Below, one piece after another: positions 1-64,000 of a stretch of DNA of 64,000 bases. The position numbers and the translations under genes were made by a program. The DNA is from Amorphochlora amoebiformis (taxonomy: Eukaryota > Cercozoa > Chlorarachniophyceae), in assembly GCA_054601695.1 (NCBI GenBank), contig BAAHQB010000269.1, positions 62,001 through 126,000 on the forward strand. The letters run 5' to 3'. Each line of letters opens with the position of its first letter. Position 1 is the stretch's first letter. Below the pieces are notes generated by a model. It did not search any database. It was not told where the DNA came from and saw nothing but the letters and a program-made list of their open reading frames with translations.

Positions 1-6305
<6,305 letters not shown>

Positions 6306-6586
6306 GGACGGAGGGAAGGGGCCCGGAGATATGTCGATATGTGGATATCGGATATCCGATATCTGATATCCTTGTAATATCTCAGGCGAACAAATATCTT
6401 TATAAAATAAAAACGCGTACGGATTTGACCAGGAAGAAACTCCACAGGTGCCCAAAGGCGCGACGTGTCCTGCTACCCTGTTACGCGCTTCTTTTTTTGC
6501 TTCTCCCCGTTCCGAATTCACCCCGCTATCGGGAAATAGACTTGATATCTGCTCTCATTAGGATTTTCTGGAGAATTTCCACGTCA
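6306..6586. promoter_or_regulatory. Divergent upstream region between TPR-like gene and CLPTM1
   Basis: About 280 bases of unique, more GC-rich sequence with no TA tract, between ATG 6305 (minus) and ATG 6587 (plus). It includes the palindrome-rich stretch GATATCGGATATCCGATATC at 6345-6364. A shared bidirectional promoter is inferred from layout alone; I see no clear TATA box or defined core motif. Confidence 0.5.
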
Positions 6587-25951
<19,365 letters not shown>

Positions 25952-26047
25952 CGTAAGAACACAGCAATGAATTATGAAGGACATATTCAGGAACTACAAC
26001 TGAATTTACCTAAAAAAGAGAATGTATATAATTATATATTCTATATC

Positions 26048-26081
<34 letters not shown>

Positions 26082-26410
26082 CATTTGTACTGGATGTGTA
26101 GATGTATTTCATATATAATGATGCATACTTCTCTATATATATAGATATACATATATACATATATATATGTGTGTGTATGTATATTTTCATATATATATAT
26201 ATATATATACATATATGAACATCAAAAAAAAAAAGAGGGAGGGATAATAACTCAGATACTCGCAAACTGAGAGTAATAATAAGCAATAAAAGGGGAAAAC
26301 AAACGTCCAACCCCCTTTCCCCCTTCCAACCCAAACCTGACTTGAATATTAGGAAGTAGAAATTTTTGAGGAAAATCACTAGCCTTCTAGTATATATACA
26401 TATATATATT

Positions 26411-26445
<35 letters not shown>

Positions 26446-28020
26446 TAATTTTTTTTTTTTTCCCAATCTCTTCCTTCCGTTGTTAAAACTTATTTGTAGA
26501 TGTATTTTTTGTTTTTCCTTCTTGCTATGGTTTTACTTTGTGAACATTTGCTTTGATTCTCTAACTTTGTGTACAGGGATCGCAGAGGTTTTCCTCTTTT
26601 CTTTTCATTCGTTTGAGGTTTTGTGGCGCAATCTAGGCAATACCTCATAGACCTCTAGTACCTAAATCTAGTAAATATTAACTAGATTAATTCAAAACCT
26701 TCCAGATTATTATTAAAGTTATCTGGTATAGGTCTACAAGTTGCTGGCTACCATATGTACGTAGTAGTAGAATCTTGTGCATGGGAATTAGCTAGATTAG
26801 AGGAAATTTACAGCTTATTATTATTATTTAATGACCGTATATCTAGATATTACCTAGATTACTACTAGTACTAGTACCAGTGTATAATTTAAAAAAAATT
26901 TATATTCTAGATATCGTACGTTACCATATTTGTCATAGCTAGATAGTATCTAGAGTATACCTCTAGTACCTGTCTAGAGTCTAGACTCTAGACTGTTACC
27001 GTGACGCTATATAACTAGATAACAGTAAGTCTAGCAAGTTGCTGCTAGTTTAGTACTACTGACTAGAGTCGTAATCTAGGTAATTCTCTAGATTCTACCG
27101 CGTCCACTACTAGCTAGAATTAGCAGAAAATGATCTCTAGGATCTGGTCGTCTCCACCCCCAAGATTTTGAGATTTGTATCCAGATTCCAGAGATCATTG
27201 ATTTTCTGGAAATACTAAACACTAGAAACAAGCGAGACTAGGAGATGACTAATAGTCACTGATTTACACTGTTTGATACTGGTAATAATTCCGAAATATC
27301 GCAGACAGCACGCGTGCGCATGCGCGAACTAGGTCTGTGGAATTATAACTAGTATAACTTCAACTAGAATAATGAAAAAACAGTCATGGAGAACAACTAT
27401 AACAATGTAGAGACGGCGTACGAAAGGCGAATTCCATTCTACTTAGCATAACGGAACGGGAATGACTAACTGTAGACGTGAAACCAGAGGCCGTTGTGGA
27501 CTAAGGACAGCCTCTGGGAACCCACCAGCCGAACTAATAATATGTAATGATTTATTGCACCGATAAAAACCGGACAATTGGAGTATTATAGTAAACTAGA
27601 CGGTAGACAGAAATCTCAACTCTCAAACATCTTATTTTGAAATACATCATACGAGAGATAAGCTGAGTCGAGATAGGTTTATAAAAGTAAATAAACGACA
27701 TAAGCAAATAAAAAGTTACGAGTGAACTATCGAAGCGGAAAAAGTACAAACTGTATTGATGAAATATACAAACACATATACGGATAAGCATGTCTATCTG
27801 ACTGGTTATTGAAATCGTATGTGTACAAGACGATGGAAATTGCATCTCCACGAAAGAAGAAAGCAAATCTAGGGGTTAAAGTAAAAATTGGGAAGAAAAA
27901 GAACAAATGTACATTTGATTTTTCCGCCTTAAATATAATAATATCTGCAGTATATTTATATGTATAAATATATATCTGCAGTATATATATACACACACAT
28001 ATATATATATATATATACAC

Positions 28021-28059
<39 letters not shown>

Positions 28060-29187
28060 TTGTATATGTATATTGCTATGCATATTCTCGCACATTGTAG
28101 ACCATGAATAAAAACAGAAAAAGTAAGGGAAGTTGATATGTAATTTTTTTTTTGTTCTATTTTTCCTTATCTCTCTTGTCTCGATTAAGAAATATTTTTG
28201 TGGTAGGAAAAATACATACATATACATAAAAGAATATAATAACATGTATAATATACACATATTCTATGCACACATATATATATATATATACACACATATA
28301 TTATATAAATATGTATAAGCGTAAATTATTCATGCATTGTCGTTACGGGACAATGGTTGTTTCTCACACATATTCTATCTATCTATATATATATATATAT
28401 TATATGTATAAGCATAAAATATTCATGCATTGTCGTTACGCGACAAGGGTTGTTTCTCTTCCTCTATACCAAAAAAAGAAATATGTCATAAGAAGACGCT
28501 CTGAGCGCTTTATTTGAGGTATTTCGAGAGAGAGAGAGACATGATCCACTCGTGACAACCTGCTGTGTGTAACACGTTAAGACCAGGCCACAACGCGGAA
28601 CATTTTCTTTCTCTTAGAAAAAAAATGGAATGAAGAATTAACAGTTAACGATATTAAAGACTAGAAAACTTGGAGGAAAAACGTATGTATACTATCCCTT
28701 AGGTTAAGGACGAAAAAATGTAACCTAGGGAAAGGTGTTGGCAATCAGTAATAACGGGAAATAAATAGTCTATTTTCCCTTCACTCGACTATTATGTTTC
28801 TTTCACATTCAACGAACGAGAAGAAAAAGAAAATACAATTCTATCTAGGGCCGGATCCCCTGCAGGGGAGAGGCGGGAACAGTTATTATGGTAGCAGGGT
28901 GGAGGGAAGTGTCGTCGAATAATAAAAAGAGTTTCGAGAAAAGAGTCGAAAAAGCCAACCCTCCCCGACTAAACAAATCCCCTACATCTATACTTAGACT
29001 ATTTGGACACACAGAAGAAATAAAATATCTAATGAACTGCACATCCAATCGGTGGATACTGAGAGTTCCACCTTACGAAACCCAGAAATTTAGGCTCTTG
29101 AATCCAGTACTCGGGTTCCAGACCCAGAATTCCGGGTTCCCAAGCAACTGAAGTCGATCACGCTTTGCCAGTGGATGCAGATTCCAA
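25952..29187. other. Convergent intergenic region, CLPTM1 3' side and RRM gene 3' side
   Basis: No gene is supported. Bases 26030-26220 and 27950-28070 are TA-rich. Bases 26640-27130 are strikingly rich in CTAG (TCTAGA, ACTAGA, CTAGAT repeated in many contexts). Bases 27540-28260 are A/T-rich unique sequence. Bases 28305-28470 contain a duplicated 65-base unit. Open frames here lack coding character. Transcription from both sides would end in this region. Confidence 0.6.
28305..28470. repeat. Tandem duplication of about 65-90 bases
   Basis: Two copies of AAATTATTCATGCATTGTCG then TTACGGGACAATGGTTGTTTCTC. In both copies the minus strand can read EKQPLSRNDNA followed by a stop, and the two differences inside that frame are synonymous. 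Too short to call a gene. Confidence 0.65.
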
Positions 29188-29407
29188 TCAGGGATTGTTG
29201 GGAGCTGTAGTGCGGGCGAAGCAGACGTACAGGTTTTTGCCGACCAGGTTTCTGAGAATAAGAGATGTGTATGTCTTAGATATGCGCGCGTGTGCACGCG
29301 CTAATAATGCATCATATATGTATATATATTTATATGTGTGTGTATATATGTTATACATTCATGTAGGTATATTCCTTCTGAATAAACAGAAATGTAGGAC
29401 TTTTATG

Positions 29408-29454
<47 letters not shown>

Positions 29455-29773
29455 ATGGTGATGTTCCAGGTCTACATTAGTAGAGGTGTGGTTTCTTGTT
29501 TGTAGTATGTAGGCTATACACGACATTTGTGTCGTGATAGACCACTTTGATTCGTGGATTCCCTTTTGCATGCATGCATTTAGGGTACATTTAAAGTTTG
29601 GTAACGTTGAAGTATGACGGAACATAGCACTCCTTTGCGTATTTCGATTTCTACACACAGGGCAGAAGTGTTGCTAGATAATAACCCCTCTCCTTTCTTT
29701 CTTTCTCTTCATGTTTGGCTTGTAATATTTTTCGTTCTTGACGTTTAATTATATTACACACATGTACATATAT

Positions 29774-29847
<74 letters not shown>

Positions 29848-30198
29848 ATATATGTATAAATACATGTATTATTCAGTACACATTTAGATATACATGCAGG
29901 TAATATGTATAATATAAATGCATATAAATAGTATATACTTACCGACTATTGAGAAGCTTCACTGCGCTCACAGCCCCTTCCTCATGCGAAAATTCAACAA
30001 AACCTATGACACAGATTTGCATTCAATTTTTAACGTACATATATGTTTTATACATTCATACATATATATATCTATATTATATATACATATATATATATGT
30101 ATACATATAGTTTCTAGCACATCGTGTTGATTCATGTATAACATTTCATACCACAGCTTCCACGAGTCCCGTGGAGGCATATCTTGAGGGAAGTCACC

Positions 30199-30277
<79 letters not shown>

Positions 30278-30350
30278 GAAACGTATGGACATCCATATAT
30301 AAATGTCTCTTTATTACACAAATATATATTTTAGAATATATCTATGTGTA

Positions 30351-30387
<37 letters not shown>

Positions 30388-30489
30388 TTTATGCCCATAT
30401 ACCTAGTATATCATATGTAGATGATGATAATGTGATAAACTCAAATTGATATATAATACATAATGTAAATATATGTATATATTATATAA

Positions 30490-30558
<69 letters not shown>

Positions 30559-30611
30559 TGATGTGTGTGCGCACATAATATCATACAAATCACATATTTA
30601 AATATTAAGAT

Positions 30612-30642
<31 letters not shown>

Positions 30643-30828
30643 ACATGATCTTAATATTTAAATATGTGATTTGTATGATATTATGTACACACATATATAT
30701 ATATATATATATATGTATAACTATATGTATGGAATAAATATACATTTACACATACATATACATTATACACACATACACACACATATATATATATATATAG
30801 ACATACATATACATACATATACATACAT

Positions 30829-30876
<48 letters not shown>

Positions 30877-31398
30877 ATATAAGATATTAATGGCGAAATA
30901 CAACAAAACATCCTACCCTCCTCTCCACCTCACCAGAAAACGACCATCACCAAAATAAACTGCCAATTACTGTCTCTCATATCTAATAGTTCTCTCAAGC
31001 CTCAAAAATACCAAAGTAATGCCCAAAGAGGCAGATAGCATAAAACCGGATAATTACATTCAAATCCCAACTTCAGGTCAAACCCCCCCCTTCCCCTCTC
31101 TATCAAACTTCTTTGGGTGCAGTTCGCCCCATATAGATGTTTGCAGATCAATAGGCATTGGCAAAATCAGTCAGAATCCTCTGAAAAGTAAGTATACCTT
31201 TCCACAGGGAAACACAAGCAATCGGAGCTGAGCGATCTTGAAGGTCGCCGGCATCCCGTCCAAGAATACGATATTCGACATATTCGCGCGGTAATATCGC
31301 TTTCCATCCTGGTTGAATATGGGCCAGTCCGTCAACCTGTTTCGTTTCGTTCCCATCACGCTTCGCTCTCCGTCGACACCAGGGTGAAGCCTCTTCAT
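29188..31398 (-). CDS. RRM-domain RNA-binding protein (middle exons unresolved)
   Basis: Supported exons, high to low: 31398-31198 (67 codons from ATG, donor AAG|GTATAC), 30197-30105 ([19 protein letters not shown]), 30003-29943, 29251-29188 (ends TGA). The last two join in phase. Exon 1 ends in [20 protein letters not shown], a typical RRM strand 1/helix 1. Exon 30003 gives [20 protein letters not shown], the RNP1 strand and helix 2. The last exon gives [11 protein letters not shown], the final strand, and stops after TTAPNNP. Exon 1 ends in phase 0, while exon 30197 needs one leading base, so at least one exon between them is missing. I cannot tell whether there are one or two RRMs. The role is presumably RNA processing, by family only. 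Confidence 0.65.
30573..30686. repeat. Perfect 45-base inverted repeat with TA loop
   Basis: Arms 30573-30617 and 30642-30686 are exact reverse complements (ACATAATATCATACAAATCA ... and its complement), separated by 24 bases of TA. It lies within an intron of the RRM gene and would form a 45-bp hairpin in DNA or RNA. Confidence 0.95.
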
Positions 31399-31975
31399 TT
31401 CTGCACTCCTTTCAGTTGTTGTTTCTGGGCCTGGCCCTGTGGTGTGAAACAGTCTGATAGTTGTTGGAATTTCGATAAATTTGTCTAAGTTCTTGTGGAT
31501 GATTATGGGTGAAATGTAGGTAACAGAACGGAACTCTGACTTTTATTAAGTAGTTTTACTTGAAATAATGAGTCGTAGTCAATAATTCTGAAAGTATTAC
31601 AGGGTTATGAAATATATTTTCCTGGTAAAATATACATAAAACGGACACCACGTTGCTTGTTCCTTCTGATAAAACCTCTAACAATATCCACCTTTTGAAA
31701 CGTCATTTTACAGTTACACCGAACATACCCACCTTTTAGTATATCCTATCTGAATATCCTGGATAAGTACATCTGAATATCTTATATCGATTAGATATTT
31801 CTAACAATCACAATTCAAATGACCCCCCCTTACCATTCAAGGGGTACCCCGAGCTACCTTCGCTTTTCTCTTCAGCGAATCACCACCGGAAGAAGCCACG
31901 CATCCGTGTCTCCTTCCCCCCTCCCCGCATACGAGGTCCCCCCTACTTCTCCCCCTCCCCCCAAGCCGAGAAACC
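31399..31975. promoter_or_regulatory. Divergent upstream region between RRM gene and FBPase
   Basis: 577 bases of unique sequence with no TA array between the two start codons. It turns C-rich (CCCCTCCCC) just before the FBPase ATG. A bidirectional promoter is inferred from layout only. Confidence 0.5.
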
Positions 31976-44941
<12,966 letters not shown>

Positions 44942-45218
44942 TAATATAAATAAAATTAGTAAAATATATTATGATATGACATACATTGTATAGGTTATCG
45001 CTTATATGAGCATTGTAGATTGTATGTAAATATATACATATATATATATATATGTATGTAAATATATATGTATATATATATATGTGTATATATATATATA
45101 TATATTTATATATATGTATGTATATTTATGTACATCTATAGAAAATGTTTATGTGGATTGTATGTATATGTATATATATATATATATATATTATACCGCA
45201 TACGTGGAAACTGTTACA

Positions 45219-45308
<90 letters not shown>

Positions 45309-46693
45309 CATGTATATATATATACACATATATATATATATATATATTTTCATATATATCGAATCTACACATCAATATAAAAACTACATTTTATTCTAAC
45401 ATTCAGCCCCCACAACCCTTCGCTCGAAGATGTGATTTTCAACATTTGGCTCCTAAGTTATAGCTAGCTACCCATACCTCTAACAGGTAGTTATTTACTG
45501 CCCCCAAATAAACTCATGATCTCACTTTCAAAGGTCGCGCCGACGGGTAAACAAGACTGTTAGTCCTTTAGAAAGTAGCAGCCGCCTTTGTTTTACGTAC
45601 GAGATCTCAATTTGAAACTGTAAGATTTTCCTCGTCTCAGAAAGCATTGAGTATCTAGTGTACGTCTATGGTATACACTAAATATACAAGATTCTATCAC
45701 TACTTAGTTCAGGTATACACGATAAATAATACTAAATATGATGTCTACTTCTAGATCTGATAGCAAATCATGCGGCATTGCTATTGATCGCGTGGGTTCC
45801 GCCGATACTATACAAATATCTGGGCATGCATCATACTAAATGTAGAACCGTTGGAGTACGTGCATGATAACTAACCACACGTACGCACGCTAGGCACGCA
45901 CATGTATGTACGATATTCTAGTATTAGCACATGCAGTAATCTAGTACTCTAGAGGTACGTGAATGCGTGTAATAACAGACGTACATCATGATGTATCCGA
46001 CTCTAGTACTACGTATTACGTATACGATGCTGTGTCGTTACAACTGGATACTAATATTATACGTACGTACATATTATACGTACGTGTATATTATACGTAC
46101 GTACATATTATACGTACGTACATATTATACGTACGTACATATTATACGTACGTACATATTATACGTACGTACGTACGAATACATGAGTACACACAGTACG
46201 TACTGCGTATACTGTTATGAACTTATGATACGTACGTACACGTCCAGTACGTATATAATACATATATATGCTGCACGTGTAAGAAAACGTATCATGACAT
46301 GATCTGATAATGTATGTGTTTGTTGTATACGCATTCCGAGGCACTGGTGTAGTACCGTTGTATGATATAGGTACGTGCGTGAGTACTTTCTCTATTTATC
46401 CAAATAGATACTACTCTACGTACTGCACAGCAATAACTTGTATTAGTACTACAATGTCCTAGTAGATTCTTGAAAACTCGAATTTTATACAATGCCTCAT
46501 TGTACATGTACCAATGTCTAGATAGTGATCCTAGCCTAGCTACATCCAGTACATACATACTAGCTAGTCTATGATAACACAAATTAAAATTCGGAATGTG
46601 ACGATAGTTATAATCTAGATAATTGATCTAGGTAGGACGGCAATCGGGATATGAGTGTATCATAGTACATATTTAAACTTCATATATATATAC

Positions 46694-46786
<93 letters not shown>

Positions 46787-46906
46787 CGAAATCACGATAC
46801 GCATATCTCAGATAAATATAACCTATTAATATTGGGAATTGTATATCTGTCCATTGGCAATTCACAGATTAAGTTCCGAATTATTCAACTACTACTAGTA
46901 TCTAGA
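44942..46906. other. Convergent intergenic region after FBPase
   Basis: Bases 44942-45370 are TA-rich. Bases 45400-46650 are unique, without TA arrays, rich in CTAG and ACGTAC. Bases 46680-46790 are TA again. No exon is supported. It resembles the other convergent region (26640-27130) in CTAG content. Confidence 0.6.
46053..46175. repeat. 17-base tandem repeat ATATTATACGTACGTAC, about 7 copies
   Basis: Regular units with one or two substitutions. TACGTACGTA is itself palindromic. Confidence 0.9.
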
Positions 46907-52814
<5,908 letters not shown>

Positions 52815-53238
52815 ATATATTAAAAGCTGATATACAAATATTATTTTTTTGATAAATGTTATGCTTGTGCGGGCTCTACGGGTGACATCTTGCGTGACAT
52901 TAGTGTGACAATCAGCGTGATAAGCCTAGTTTTTCGGCTCTACCCGAAGGCGAGGCAACAGAGATTTGGCTTTTGGGCAGGCCATCGAGGTAACACCGCC
53001 GGGCTTTGGCTGCGCCGTGACGCGAGTCCATTATATTTTATAATCAATCGTGCTGAACCACTCGTTTATGTCGATTTTGTACCTTCATGTGTTTGCGGTT
53101 TTGTTTTATTTTGGGATGGCATGGCTTCCGATACGGGTGGCCATTTACAAACCGGTCACATACCTAATCCAGGTTTATTTCAAGCTAGTTTGCAACTTTC
53201 GGCTTGAATACACAAGCTTGAGCTTCTGATCTGCAGTT
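52815..53238. promoter_or_regulatory. Divergent upstream region between 249-residue gene and DOCK gene
   Basis: 424 bases of unique sequence without TA arrays between the two start codons. A short plus-strand stretch (about 52929-52987) has AG and GT borders and might be a 5' exon of the DOCK gene, but phase and homology do not settle this. Confidence 0.5.
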
Positions 53239-63691
<10,453 letters not shown>

Positions 63692-63943
63692 GTTTGAATT
63701 CTCGAAAATTCGTTCTTTTTTGTCGGTTTTGCGCTCCCTCTTTTGCTATCCATCTCTTCTCTTTGCTCTCTCTCGTCCGTTTTTTGTGTGTGGGATGTGT
63801 TTACGACACGTTCATCTCTTCTAGTTAATTTTTGCGTGTGTTCGTGATGTAAATCTCATGTTTTGGGGTGTGGGTGTGGTTGTGTGTCGTGTGATGTGTC
63901 GCTATTCCTATATCTTTTTGTCGTTGTATGCATACGTAAACAA

Positions 63944-63997
<54 letters not shown>

Positions 63998-64000
63998 GTA
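63692..64000 (+). other. Start of the next DOCK intron
   Basis: Donor AAG|GTTTGA at 63692, then T-rich unique sequence (63700-63930) and a TA tract to the window end. No acceptor or exon is seen. Confidence 0.7.

Noticed and set aside
6341-6586. N-terminal extension of CLPTM1 in the same open frame
   Set aside because: The extension lacks family similarity and overlaps the divergent promoter and the minus-strand gene start; ATG 6587 begins a typical acidic N terminus.
27552-28260. Minus-strand frames of 104 and 177 codons
   Set aside because: Amino-acid make-up reflects AT-rich DNA; no splice or homology support in a convergent intergenic region.
31019-31231. Plus-strand frame of 70 codons with a GTAAGT donor at 31188
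   Set aside because: No homology or phase link to FBPase exon 1; could at most be an untranslated exon, not supported.
52890-53207. Plus-strand frame of 105 codons upstream of the DOCK start
   Set aside because: No recognisable domain; it fills the divergent promoter region and ends before the DOCK ATG.

Overview
This is nuclear DNA of an intron-rich eukaryote, most likely a protist. I cannot assign the lineage. Most of the window is (TA)n microsatellite mixed with degenerate telomere-type CCCTAA/TTAGGG arrays, and almost every long open frame is low-complexity translation of these repeats. The real genes are split into exons of 15-270 bases in the unique stretches between repeats. I assembled exons by hand, requiring GT..AG borders and matching codon phase.

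Six genes lie in strictly alternating orientation. (1) 52-6305 minus: unidentified protein ending in a TPR-like motif, running off the left edge. (2) 6587-25951 plus: complete CLPTM1-family membrane protein, 32 exons, about 655 residues in 19.4 kb. (3) 29188-31398 minus: RRM RNA-binding protein, middle unresolved. (4) 31976-44941 plus: complete fructose-1,6-bisphosphatase, 18 exons, 334 residues in 13 kb. (5) 46907-52814 minus: complete 249-residue proline-rich single-pass membrane protein of unknown family. (6) 53239 to beyond the right edge, plus: N-terminal 658 residues of a DOCK-family Rho GTPase exchange factor, through the DHR-1 (C2) domain. Divergent pairs share short unique upstream regions (about 280, 580 and 420 bases). 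Convergent pairs are separated by 3.2 and 2.0 kb of CTAG-rich DNA. The genes have no obvious common pathway.

Two unexpected patterns stand out. First, many exons are surrounded by 'echoes': truncated, diverged copies of the exon border. Echoes upstream carry the acceptor plus the first bases of the exon. Echoes downstream carry the last bases of the exon plus the donor. CLPTM1 exon 16 has ten downstream echoes. Second, telomere-type arrays in introns are oriented relative to transcription: TTAGGG arrays sit in the donor half, and CCCTAA arrays usually run up to the acceptor, on both strands. Since CCCTAAC contains a branch-site-like CTAAC and TTAGGG supplies G triplets, the arrays may act as splicing signals. 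Several exons also sit between inverted CCCTAA and TTAGGG arrays.
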